Shown here piece by piece: positions 8,250 to 15,259 of a stretch of DNA of 23,972 bases. The translations under genes were made by a program, and so were the position numbers. The stretch is taken from positions 1 through 23,972 of the forward strand of contig DASPJN010000207.1 of NCBI GenBank assembly GCA_035628595.1, written 5' to 3'. The notes below the pieces were generated by a model that worked only from the letters and a program-made list of their open reading frames with translations, was not told the DNA's origin and ran no database searches. Position 1 is the stretch's first letter; each line of letters opens with the position of its first letter. The stretch is from Chryseosolibacter sp035628595 (GTDB lineage Bacteria; Bacteroidota; Bacteroidia; Cytophagales; Cyclobacteriaceae).

Positions 8250-8957
8250 CTAGTATTCAGTCGTGATCTCGAATTTTTCTTTCGCAGAATCGAGCACTTT
8301 CCCTTCTTCACACTTAAGAATTCTTGTTGGAAATTTTTTAATGAGGCCGTAGCTATGTGTCGCCATCAGAATGGCAGTTCCACTTTTATTGATCTGCTGG
8401 AAGATGCGCATGATACCAAAAGCGACTTCCGGATCGAGATTACCCGTGGGTTCATCCGCAATCAATATTTGCGGTTCATTGAGTAACGCACGTGCGATGA
8501 CAATTCGTTGCTGTTCGCCTCCTGAAAGCTGATGCGGAAATTTCTTTTCAACTGATCCAAGACCAACACGCATTAACACTTCCGATAAACGCGCCCTCAT
8601 TTTTGCATTTTCCGACCAGCCCGTTGCACGCAGTACAAACATTAGATTCTCGGCAACTGTTCTGTCATTGAATAATTGAAAATCCTGAAAGATGATTCCA
8701 AGCTTACGTCTGAGCAATGGTACCTGTGAGCTTTTGATTCCGCGAATTGGGAATCCCGCAATGGTGACGTCCCCGAGCCGCAGTGGGTGATCAGCATAAA
8801 GGGTTTTCAACAGCGACGATTTTCCTGATCCGGTTCTGCCGACGAGAAATACAAATTCTCCTTTGTCGATTTCAAAATTGACATCAGACAGGACAGTATG
8901 ATTATCCTGAAATATGCTTACATCTTTAACACGAACGACCGGATCGGAAGAGAACAT
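8250..8957 (-). CDS. ftsE: FtsE-type cell division ABC ATPase
   Basis: A 235-residue ABC ATPase of the FtsE/LolD group. It has Walker A GRTGSGKSS (40-48), the Q-loop FQDFQLF, signature LSGGEQQR (144-151), Walker B ILIADEP (164-170) followed by TGNLDP, and the switch histidine in ATHS. FtsE with the membrane protein FtsX controls peptidoglycan hydrolases during division. The N-terminal VVRVKDVSIFQDNHTVLSDVN and the central LFNDRTVAENL favour FtsE over LolD, but no ftsX is in the window, so another exporter of this group is possible. It ends three bases after the anti-sigma-like gene, converging with it. Confidence 0.85.
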   Translation of the reverse strand: MFSSDPVVRVKDVSIFQDNHTVLSDVNFEIDKGEFVFLVGRTGSGKSSLLKTLYADHPLRLGDVTIAGFPIRGIKSSQVPLLRRKLGIIFQDFQLFNDRTVAENLMFVLRATGWSENAKMRARLSEVLMRVGLGSVEKKFPHQLSGGEQQRIVIARALLNEPQILIADEPTGNLDPEVAFGIMRIFQQINKSGTAILMATHSYGLIKKFPTRILKCEEGKVLDSAKEKFEITTEY

Positions 8958-8973
8958 GTGTGAAAATTAAACA

Positions 8974-9003
8974 ATGTGCGAATAAATTCAATCATTCGCA
9001 CAT
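8974..9003 (-). terminator. Perfect 10-base inverted repeat between the transaldolase and ftsE genes
   Basis: ATGTGCGAAT (8974-8983) and ATTCGCACAT (8994-9003) are exact complements with a ten-base spacer. On the minus strand the hairpin follows the transaldolase stop and is followed by a T-rich stretch (tgtttaatttt), fitting a Rho-independent terminator. It ends only 16 bases before the ftsE start, so it could instead act as a leader hairpin or operator for ftsE. Confidence 0.6.
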
Positions 9004-9014
9004 CGCAGATTATC

Positions 9015-9671
9015 CTAACCGTTTACCTTTTTATGATCAGCCAGAAATTTCTGAAGACCGGTATCGGTTAACGGATGGTTCAATAACGCCATGATAACAT
9101 TCAATGGACAGGTTGCAACGTCGGCGCCAATTTCAGCACACTGGATCAGGTGCATGGTATGCCGAACAGATGCGGCAAGAATTTCAGTATCGAATGCGTA
9201 GTTATCGTAAATAAGGCGCATCTGTTCAATAAGGTCAAGTCCATCCTGAGAGATATCATCAAGACGACCAATAAAGGGAGATACGTAGCTTGCGCCCGCC
9301 TTCGCAGCAAGAATAGCTTGTCCGGAAGAAAACACAAGCGTGCAGTTTGTTCTAATGCCTTCGCTCGTAAAACGTTTAATCGCCTTTACGCCATCTTTGA
9401 TCATCGGCACTTTCACCACGATCTTATCATCGATTTTCGCCAATTCGCGACCTTCTTTTAAAATATTCTCCAGATCCGTAGCAATTACTTCAGCGCTTAC
9501 GTTGTTGTCGACAATATTACAGATGGCCTTGTAGTGAGCTTTCACGTTGTCGTGTCCTTTGATTCCTTCCTTCGCCATCAGCGATGGATTGGTGGTTACG
9601 CCATCAAGAACGCCGAGATCGAAAGCTTCTTTTATTTCATTGAGATTAGCTGTATCGATGAAAAATTTCAT
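9015..9671 (-). CDS. Transaldolase / fructose-6-phosphate aldolase family protein
   Basis: A 218-residue member of the short transaldolase subfamily (TalC/FSA/MipB type). It starts with MKFFIDTANLNEI, contains DGVTTNPSLMAKEG (23-36) and the Schiff-base lysine Lys87 in VVKVPM, and keeps the C-terminal CAEIGADVATCPLNVI typical of this group. Members either transfer dihydroxyacetone units in the pentose phosphate pathway (transaldolase) or cleave fructose 6-phosphate; the sequence does not decide between them for me, though in Bacteroidota without a long transaldolase this form commonly fills the pentose phosphate role. The gene is alone on its strand with its own -7 box and a probable terminator. 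Confidence 0.92.
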   Translation of the reverse strand: MKFFIDTANLNEIKEAFDLGVLDGVTTNPSLMAKEGIKGHDNVKAHYKAICNIVDNNVSAEVIATDLENILKEGRELAKIDDKIVVKVPMIKDGVKAIKRFTSEGIRTNCTLVFSSGQAILAAKAGASYVSPFIGRLDDISQDGLDLIEQMRLIYDNYAFDTEILAASVRHTMHLIQCAEIGADVATCPLNVIMALLNHPLTDTGLQKFLADHKKVNG

Positions 9672-9699
9672 GGAAATGTGGTTGTTTAATATTCAGCGG

Positions 9700-9707
9700 C
9701 AAAGGTA
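9700..9707 (-). promoter_or_regulatory. Candidate -7 promoter box for the transaldolase gene
   Basis: The minus strand reads TACCTTTG, identical to the box before pyrG and a perfect TAnnTTTG match, giving a leader of about 24 bases to the ATG at 9671. A clear -33 element is not visible. Confidence 0.55.
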
Positions 9708-9800
9708 ATGATCATTACCGAAGTCTCTCCATGCTGAAAATAAAATAAAGGGAAGGTGCGCCAGCCGATGATTGATTTGAAAATCAAGCGCTTAAGATAA

Positions 9801-9897
9801 AAAGTGGCAAACCGAACATCGCACCGCTCAACCGCCTACCCTTGCTACCTTCCGATCCTGGGGGAGTTCAGCAGGAGCTGGTCGTGCTGGCTTGCCG
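9801..9897 (-). ncRNA. ffs: Signal recognition particle RNA (4.5S, small bacterial type)
   Basis: On the minus strand this is a long hairpin RNA with the SRP helix 8 core: CAGGATCGGAAGGTAGCA, containing a GGAA tetraloop and the 3'-side AGCA of the asymmetric loop, closely like the E. coli core CAGGTCCGGAAGGAAGCA. The ends pair: GGCAAGCC (9896-9889) with GGTTTGCC (9813-9806), allowing one G-U. A T-run (ACTTTTTATC) directly after the hairpin would terminate transcription. The RNA binds Ffh and FtsY for co-translational membrane targeting. Length of about 91 bases plus tail fits the small form without an Alu domain. Ends are estimates from pairing and promoter position. Confidence 0.9.
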
Positions 9898-9900
9898 TTG

Positions 9901-9908
9901 CAAAGATA
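9901..9908 (-). promoter_or_regulatory. Candidate -7 promoter box for the SRP RNA gene
   Basis: The minus strand reads TATCTTTG, matching TAnnTTTG, and ends four bases before the predicted first nucleotide of the SRP RNA. That agreement supports both calls. The left boundary of the large tandem duplication begins only a few bases further upstream. Confidence 0.55.
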
Positions 9909-9958
9909 GACGCGTAGTTCGGATTAACGAATTACCAACAGCGATTTTTGGAAAATAA

Positions 9959-11431
9959 TCAATGCTTGGTGCTGACGTTGATCTTTTCCCGCAACCCTTT
10001 GGTCAATGGATCATTCTTGTCCATTACAAGGCGAAAGCTTCGTCGTTTTAGATCAAGCGAGTGACCGACAGCCTGGAAGCCTTTTTGTTTTTTCGCCGCA
10101 ATCCGGCCGCCGGCTGGATTGCCTGTGATCTCAGCAATTGCAAGCGAGAGTAATCTTTCTTCCGGATCACCCAATGGGCGAAGCAGCAGACTGTTGTCCA
10201 GGTCAACCACATTTGGTGTAAAACCTTCTTCGTAATCCGACTCGCCGCGGCTGTTGGACATTTTAAGCACGATTGGTTGCATCCCCCAGGTGTTAGCGGA
10301 ATCCTCATCATCATATAGTGAAAAGGAGCCCACGTTTTTACCGTAAGTAGTGTTTCCGATAAGAACAACGTCCATGAATGGTTTGAGTGAGTTTATGACC
10401 AATTCGCTGGCAGAAGCTGTTTTCTGACTAGTAAGAAAATAAATGCGTGGAACGGCAAGATGATTCCCGATGTTGGCTGTTTTGGTGATAAATTTTGAAT
10501 CTAGATAGTCAGGACCTAGTTCCGGGTCTTTAATAATTTCGTCGGTAAGAGTTGAATTGAATTTACGTTTTGCAAATATCGACTCAGTGCTGGTTCCATT
10601 CCGAAGTAGACTTGCAAGATTATTTGCTGCTTTTTCATTGCCACCGCTGTTAAAGCGAAGATCCACGACCATGTCTGATATGCCTTCGGCTTTAAATTGC
10701 GCAAAGATCTGGTCCATTTCGTCATTGTACTGTTCGCTATCTGAGGTGGGACCGTTGGCAAAAAAGTTATATATGAAGTATCCGATTTTTCTACCCCCTT
10801 TATCAATGATTTTGTGGAGGTAGTTCGGATTTTCCGTGTATTCCACTGGGACAATATTTCTCGATACAGGTTCAGCAAAGGACTCGTTCCAAAACTTGTA
10901 TTTGTGATAGGTTAAAGAATGATTTCTGCTTAAACTAGCGAGGAGCGTTTTATAGTTAGACATCGTGAGTTGCCTGCCATTGATATGGGTAATAACGGTA
11001 CCGCGGTTTAATAAAATACGGGCTGCTGGTGAATTTGGTTTAATGTAAACGATTTGGCAAATCACATTACTGTTTTGCTCACTGTCACGATATAAGACAA
11101 ACTCGAAGCCGGGTTCTTTGGATACGCCGTTAAGGGAATTCAATAACTCTTGATAATTGTCCTGTATCCATGAAAACCGGTCCTGATCAACAAGTAAATC
11201 CGCAAAGTATTGATCCGGCGTCTGGGCTTTATCGGCGTTCACCTGTATTCTAGTATTCCAGTAATAATAGTATTGCATATTTTTTAAGATCCAATTATTG
11301 ACGTATTCGTCTTTATTAATTGGGGGAGTTTCTGTGTTAGCGGGTTCAACTTTGTCATTATCGCAGGCTGCCGCGAAAATTGCTAACGTGATAAGGGTTA
11401 AGAAGAAACGATGAGAGTTTTTCAGATTCAT
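9959..11431 (-). CDS. S41 family (C-terminal processing peptidase-like) PDZ lipoprotein protease, copy A
   Basis: A predicted lipoprotein serine protease, 490 residues from the chosen ATG. It has a signal sequence with the lipid-attachment Cys23 (FAAAC) followed by acidic residues (DNDK), which in Bacteroidota favours outer-membrane or surface placement. An N-terminal helical domain (YVNNWILKNMQYYYYW) precedes a PDZ domain (about 108-178) and the S41 catalytic domain with Ser340 in KTASASE and Lys365 in TYGKN, spaced 25 residues as in E. coli Tsp. A longer in-frame start 48 codons upstream is rejected because it lies in the intergenic region and would hide the signal peptide. The PDZ loop has diverged (AARILLNRGT) from the consensus kept in copy B. 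Confidence 0.9.
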   Translation of the reverse strand: MNLKNSHRFFLTLITLAIFAAACDNDKVEPANTETPPINKDEYVNNWILKNMQYYYYWNTRIQVNADKAQTPDQYFADLLVDQDRFSWIQDNYQELLNSLNGVSKEPGFEFVLYRDSEQNSNVICQIVYIKPNSPAARILLNRGTVITHINGRQLTMSNYKTLLASLSRNHSLTYHKYKFWNESFAEPVSRNIVPVEYTENPNYLHKIIDKGGRKIGYFIYNFFANGPTSDSEQYNDEMDQIFAQFKAEGISDMVVDLRFNSGGNEKAANNLASLLRNGTSTESIFAKRKFNSTLTDEIIKDPELGPDYLDSKFITKTANIGNHLAVPRIYFLTSQKTASASELVINSLKPFMDVVLIGNTTYGKNVGSFSLYDDEDSANTWGMQPIVLKMSNSRGESDYEEGFTPNVVDLDNSLLLRPLGDPEERLLSLAIAEITGNPAGGRIAAKKQKGFQAVGHSLDLKRRSFRLVMDKNDPLTKGLREKINVSTKH

Positions 11432-11562
11432 TGATGCTAATTCCGATAAAAGTAGTAAAAAACTGTGGCAGTAATAATAGGAACTATTTTTAGGTAGGTT
11501 CCTTCCTACTGCGGCTATTTGAAACTTTATTTTTTCGGGAAAGCTTATATTAAACAAACTGT

Positions 11563-11862
11563 TTGGCAAAGGCATCTTTTCGGAATTAAAAATGATCGAA
11601 AACGGTCTTGTCGATTTTCAGCTGAGTGGGACAGGCCTTGTAAGATGATGCAACCAATTCTTAATATTTGAAATAACGAGTTGGAGATCTGGCATGCGTA
11701 ATCAAAATTGACGTTAATAAAAACGCGTCCCTTGCAGAGACCTCATTCGGAGTCGCCTACCTTAGCCCTCTCCGCGAAGGCCAGCGGTGACAATCCGGTG
11801 TCATGCAGGCTTATCAATTTAGAGCAACTTATTAAACAATATGCAGTGCCGGCCTTGTCTGA
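11563..11862 (+). pseudogene. Decayed thioredoxin, copy A of the duplication
   Basis: This stretch aligns along its whole length with the intact thioredoxin at 13567-13884 but cannot be translated. The start codon is TTG instead of ATG, a missing T after the sixth codon shifts the frame and brings an early TAA, and further small deletions leave it about 18 bases shorter. The active-site region reads A-E-W-D-R-P-C-K instead of A-E-W-C-G-P-C-K, so the nucleophilic first cysteine is lost. Blocks such as CAGGCTTATCAATT and AAACAATATGC near the end remain easily recognisable. It probably lost function because the second copy is intact. Confidence 0.9.
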
Positions 11863-11868
11863 TCTGCT

Positions 11869-11930
11869 TCAATAAATTAAATAGCCTTCAATTTCCTATA
11901 AGACGTTTGTTATTCAGTAAATGCAGCGCC
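11869..11930 (-). pseudogene. Remnant of the 3' end of the small helical gene
   Basis: Starting with TCAATAAAT, this segment aligns with 13901-13980, the 3' end of the intact small gene on the minus strand, with several indels (shared pieces include CTTCAA, TATA, TTATT, CAG and GCAGCGC versus GCTGCGC). It ends where copy B of the duplication begins, so it marks the breakpoint of the tandem duplication. Confidence 0.65.
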
Positions 11931-11976
11931 ATCAACGCAGTTCGGATTAACGGATCTGACGATTCTTGAAAAATAA

Positions 11977-13428
11977 TCAGTGCCAGGTATTGACGTTGAT
12001 CTTTTCCCTCAACCCTTTGGTCAATGGATCATTCTTGTCCATTACAAGGCGAAAGCTTCTTCTTTTTAAATCCAGCGAGTGGCTTATTATCTCGCGATTG
12101 ATGTGATTTTTCGCCGCAATCCGGCCGCCGGCTGGATTGCCTGTGATCTCAGCAATTGCAAGCGAGAGTAATCTTTCTTCCGGATCACCCAATGGGCGAA
12201 GCAGCAGACTGTTGTCCAGGTCAACCACATTTGGGGTAAACCCTTCTTCGTAATCCGATTGATCCTGACTATTGAACATTTTAAGAACAATTGGTTGCAT
12301 CCCCCATGTGTTAGCGGGATCCTCGTCGTCATATAGTGAAAAGGAGCCTACGTTTTTACCGTAAGTAGTGTTTCCGATAAGGAAAACTTCCATGTACGGT
12401 TTTAAAGCATTGATAACTAGCTCACTTGCAGAAGCGGTTCTGGCAGTGGTAAGAAAATAAATGCGCGAATTGGTGAGTTGACTTCCGATGTTCTCCGGCT
12501 TGTCAGAAAATTTTGAGACAAGATAATCCGGGCCGAGTTCAGGATCGTTAATGATCTCCTGCGTTAATGCATCATTGAAATTACGTTTGGAAAATATATC
12601 GTCCGACCCAATTCCCTTCCCAAGAAGACTTGCAAGATTATTTGCTGCTTTTTCATTGCCACCGCTGTTAAATCGCAGATCGACCACCATGTCTGTTATA
12701 CCTTCGCTTTTAAATTGCGCGAAAATCTGGTCCATCTCATCGTTATATTGCTCGCTCTCTGAAGTGGGGCCATTGCCGAAAAAGTTGTAAACGAAGTAGC
12801 CGACCTTTCTATCACCAGCGTCAACGATCGAGCTGAGGTGATTTGGGTTTTCTGTGTACTCAACTGCAGAGATATTGATCGTTACCGGGTCTGCAAAAGT
12901 TTCTGTTGAGAAATCGTATTTATGGAAAGTTAATGTATGATTTTCGCTTATTTCTCCGAGCAATTCGGTATAGTTTGACACCGTAAGATGCGTGCCATTG
13001 ATGTGCGTGATTACGTCGCCCCGATGTAAGTCCGCATCCGATGCCGGAGAATTCGGCTTCACATAGACGATCTGCGAAATAACATTATCATTTGCCTCGC
13101 TTTCCCGATACAGCACAAACTCGTAACCGGATTCTTTCGTTATGCCGTTAAGCGAATTTAACAGCTCCTGATAATTATCCTGAATCCATGAAAACCTGTC
13201 CTGATTGACCAGCAGATCCGAAAAGTACTGGTCAGGCGTCTGGTTCTTGTCCGCCTCGGCGTTCATTTCATCATTCCAGTAATACCAATATTGCATGTTG
13301 CTGAGTATCCAGTTATTTACATGTTGCTCAGGGGTGATTTCGTTGTCGTCATTATCGCACGCGGTTGTAATGAATGCTAATCCAATAATGACGGTTAGAA
13401 CAAAAACTGGAAACTTTTTCAGGTTCAT
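11977..13428 (-). CDS. S41 family (C-terminal processing peptidase-like) PDZ lipoprotein protease, copy B
   Basis: This 483-residue paralogue of the neighbouring protease starts MNLKKFPVFV, with lipoprotein Cys24 (ITTAC) followed by DNDDNE, an acidic pattern suited to surface export. The N-terminal helical domain, a PDZ domain (about 100-170) with a canonical SPASDADLHRGDVI loop, and the S41 catalytic domain are all present. Catalytic Ser333 (RTASASE) and Lys358 (TYGKN) are 25 residues apart. The C-terminal 85 residues are almost identical to copy A. Substrates are unknown; such Bacteroidota S41 lipoproteins are thought to process or degrade exported proteins. It is divergent from the intact thioredoxin across a 138-base shared control region. 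Confidence 0.92.
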   Translation of the reverse strand: MNLKKFPVFVLTVIIGLAFITTACDNDDNEITPEQHVNNWILSNMQYWYYWNDEMNAEADKNQTPDQYFSDLLVNQDRFSWIQDNYQELLNSLNGITKESGYEFVLYRESEANDNVISQIVYVKPNSPASDADLHRGDVITHINGTHLTVSNYTELLGEISENHTLTFHKYDFSTETFADPVTINISAVEYTENPNHLSSIVDAGDRKVGYFVYNFFGNGPTSESEQYNDEMDQIFAQFKSEGITDMVVDLRFNSGGNEKAANNLASLLGKGIGSDDIFSKRNFNDALTQEIINDPELGPDYLVSKFSDKPENIGSQLTNSRIYFLTTARTASASELVINALKPYMEVFLIGNTTYGKNVGSFSLYDDEDPANTWGMQPIVLKMFNSQDQSDYEEGFTPNVVDLDNSLLLRPLGDPEERLLSLAIAEITGNPAGGRIAAKNHINREIISHSLDLKRRSFRLVMDKNDPLTKGLREKINVNTWH

Positions 13429-13528
13429 GGCTGCTAAATTGGTTGGTTCAAGGTAGTAATAAACTGTCGCAGTTATAAATAGTATTCTCTGAGATAAGTT
13501 CCTTGGCTACAGCGGCTATTCGAAACTT

Positions 13529-13536
13529 TATCTTTT
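13529..13536 (+). promoter_or_regulatory. Candidate -7 promoter box for the thioredoxin gene
   Basis: TATCTTTT is one mismatch from TAnnTTTG, with a TTG at 13504-13506 that could be the -33 element (spacing 22). It would give a leader of about 26 bases before the ATG at 13567. The pseudogene copy has TATTTTTT at the matching place. Confidence 0.35.
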
Positions 13537-13566
13537 TGGAAAGGGTTTCAATTATAAACTCACGGT

Positions 13567-13884
13567 ATGGCAAAAGCCTCTTTTTCGGAATTAATAAATG
13601 ATCGCAAACCTGTGCTGGTCGATTTTTCGGCCGAGTGGTGCGGACCTTGCAAAATGATGAAACCAATTCTTGATGAATTGAAAGAACGTGTTGGAGATCG
13701 CGCTCGCATAATTAAAATTGATGTTGATAAAAACCCTTCTCTCGCAGCGACCTATCAGATCCAGGGAGTTCCTACCTTAGCCATCTTTCGGGAAGGCCAG
13801 CTAAAGTGGCGGCAATCAGGTGTCATGCAGGCTTATCAATTGGAACAACTTCTCAAACAATATGCGGCTCCTGCTTTTGTCTGA
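13567..13884 (+). CDS. Thioredoxin
   Basis: A 105-residue single-domain thioredoxin that reduces protein disulfides in the cytoplasm, recycled by thioredoxin reductase. The active site is W-C-G-P-C with Cys25 and Cys28 after VDFSAE, followed by KMMKPILDEL, and the cis-proline loop is in IQGVPTLAIF. There is no signal peptide. It is the intact copy of a duplicated gene; the other copy is a pseudogene about 2 kb to the left. It is transcribed divergently from the copy B protease and ends 16 bases from the convergent small gene. The symbol trxA is plausible but most Bacteroidota have several thioredoxins, so none is assigned. Confidence 0.95.
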   Translation: MAKASFSELINDRKPVLVDFSAEWCGPCKMMKPILDELKERVGDRARIIKIDVDKNPSLAATYQIQGVPTLAIFREGQLKWRQSGVMQAYQLEQLLKQYAAPAFV

Positions 13885-13900
13885 ATGCAATGCACCGGAA

Positions 13901-14233
13901 TCAATAAATATATCGCTTCAACAGATTTTCAATCTCTTTATAGAACAGCCGTTCATTATTTTCAGCAAGTGCTGCGCTGTCGGTTTCCTTAATTTGGATG
14001 ATCAGATCCTGGTAATGGCTGATGTTGACGGGTGATATTAACATTTCCTTCAGGTCCCGTTTGATCAGCTCAACCTTTACATTGCTTATTTCCCGAATTC
14101 GATATTGTGCGTCCAGGTACTGCTTCAGGCAACGTTCATCAAGAAAATCTTTTATCAGATCATTCCTCAATTTCCGGATCAGATCAAGAATCTGTTCATC
14201 TGTCCATTGAGTATTAAGTGTTTTTGTTTCCAT
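13901..14233 (-). CDS. Small uncharacterised helical protein
   Basis: I do not recognise this 110-residue protein. It starts METKTLNTQWTDEQILDLIR, is rich in charged residues and leucine or isoleucine, and looks entirely helical, without signal peptide, membrane segment or metal-binding motif. That pattern would fit a small cytoplasmic adaptor or DNA-associated protein, but there is no evidence for either. It is supported as a real gene by its length without overlapping genes, the start preceded by a control region shared with the serine acetyltransferase, and its clean convergence with the thioredoxin. A remnant of its 3' end occurs at 11869-11930. Confidence 0.7.
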   Translation of the reverse strand: METKTLNTQWTDEQILDLIRKLRNDLIKDFLDERCLKQYLDAQYRIREISNVKVELIKRDLKEMLISPVNISHYQDLIIQIKETDSAALAENNERLFYKEIENLLKRYIY

Positions 14234-14354
14234 ATCACGCGATATTGGGTAATGGCCATGACAATTGGTGTCACAACCCGTGTAACAGATTCAACAGTTT
14301 GCCTCTGTTGAAACATTCGTTGCGTTGCCTAAAACCGAAAACATTAAAATTATC

Positions 14355-14370
14355 ATACCGTTAATGGTAT
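14355..14370. promoter_or_regulatory. Near-perfect 16-base dyad upstream of the serine acetyltransferase gene
   Basis: ATACCGTTAATGGTAT is symmetric except for one G/T pair flanking the central TTAA. It lies 63 bases before the serine acetyltransferase start, in the divergent region with the small gene, and has the form of a repressor operator. Control of cysteine synthesis is a guess from position. Confidence 0.35.
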
Positions 14371-14433
14371 AGTGAAATGTGAATGTTTGTTAATGTTTTT
14401 TTTGTACATAGCGGATCTGCTTATTTCGGATAT

Positions 14434-15252
14434 ATGAAAGCATTTTGGAAGAAGTTATACGAGACACATCAGGCTTGCCCTGAATGTGCAACACGGACAG
14501 AAATCGGTAATTTCTTTTCTTCTTTATTAGGTGTTCTTTTTCCCGACTACGCTGAACATTCGTTCAAAGACCAATCTGAGTTTGATGCCTACGTGGCCGG
14601 GTTGCGCCAGGAACTTCACAGAATTGTAACTCAGAATGCCAGTGCTTCAGACAGCCATGTAACTGCCGACATTTTTTTTGATGACATTCCAAAGATTTAC
14701 CAGAAACTGAATCAGGATGTTGAGGCGATGTTTGACGGAGATCCCGCCGCGAAAAGCAGGGCGGAGGTAATCAGAACATACCCGGGCTTCTATGCAATAG
14801 CCGCTTATCGAATTGGGCACGCGCTCCACCAGCTTGGCATTGCACTGGTACCGCGCATCATTACAGAAATTGCGCATAGCAAAACCGGTATCGATATTCA
14901 CCCGGCCGCAACGATTGGCAGCCATTTCTGCATCGATCACGGCACCGGCGTCGTTATTGGTGAGACGACACTCATAGGAGATCGGGTGAAAATTTATCAG
15001 GGCGTTACATTGGGAGCCTTGAGTGTGAGTAAGGCGGATGCTGAGCGCAAACGCCATCCAACAATTGAAAATGATGTAGTGATCTATGCGGGTGCAACAA
15101 TTCTTGGCGGTGAAACTGTCATCGGACACGATAGCATCATTGGCGGCAATGTGTGGCTGACGAAGTCTGTTCCGCCACATTCAAAAATTTATTACCAATC
15201 AAAAATGTATAAGGGTGACGATACCGACGTCGTCGTCTTTCGTCCAGAATGA
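14434..15252 (+). CDS. cysE: Serine O-acetyltransferase (EpsC/CysE family)
   Basis: This enzyme acetylates L-serine with acetyl-CoA, the committed step of cysteine synthesis. From the ATG at 14434 the protein has 272 residues. The N-terminal helical domain begins MKAFWKKLYETHQACPEC, typical of the EpsC-like Bacteroidota form, and the C-terminal left-handed beta-helix carries TGIDIHPAATIG, the catalytic His169 in IDHGTGVVIGE, and YQGVTLGALS. The C-terminus ends VVVFRPE rather than the isoleucine tail with which CysE binds CysK, so a stable cysteine synthase complex is doubtful. An upstream ATG at 14383 adds 17 non-family residues and is rejected. The next gene starts seven bases after the stop. 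Confidence 0.94.
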   Translation: MKAFWKKLYETHQACPECATRTEIGNFFSSLLGVLFPDYAEHSFKDQSEFDAYVAGLRQELHRIVTQNASASDSHVTADIFFDDIPKIYQKLNQDVEAMFDGDPAAKSRAEVIRTYPGFYAIAAYRIGHALHQLGIALVPRIITEIAHSKTGIDIHPAATIGSHFCIDHGTGVVIGETTLIGDRVKIYQGVTLGALSVSKADAERKRHPTIENDVVIYAGATILGGETVIGHDSIIGGNVWLTKSVPPHSKIYYQSKMYKGDDTDVVVFRPE

Positions 15253-15259
15253 TTTGCTT

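Larger units (their letters stand above)
9912..13980. repeat. Tandem segmental duplication of a protease-thioredoxin unit, period about 2.02 kb
   Basis: Two direct copies can be aligned. Copy A runs from about 9912 to 11930 and copy B from about 11935 to 13980. Both begin with the shared AGTTCGGATTAACG (9916-9929 and 11939-11952), continue through an S41 protease gene, the divergent promoter region, a thioredoxin gene and the 3' end of the small gene intact at 13901-14233. Copy A has a ruined thioredoxin and only a remnant of the small gene, as expected for the internal product of a tandem duplication whose right breakpoint lay inside the small gene. Identity is very uneven along the unit. 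Confidence 0.9.

Noticed and set aside
11432..11575. 48-codon N-terminal extension of the copy A protease.
   Set aside because: It overlaps the divergent thioredoxin control region and would bury the lipoprotein signal; copy B starts at the matching internal ATG.
14383..14433. 17-codon N-terminal extension of serine acetyltransferase.
   Set aside because: The added sequence is not family-like, while the internal ATG begins exactly where homologues do.
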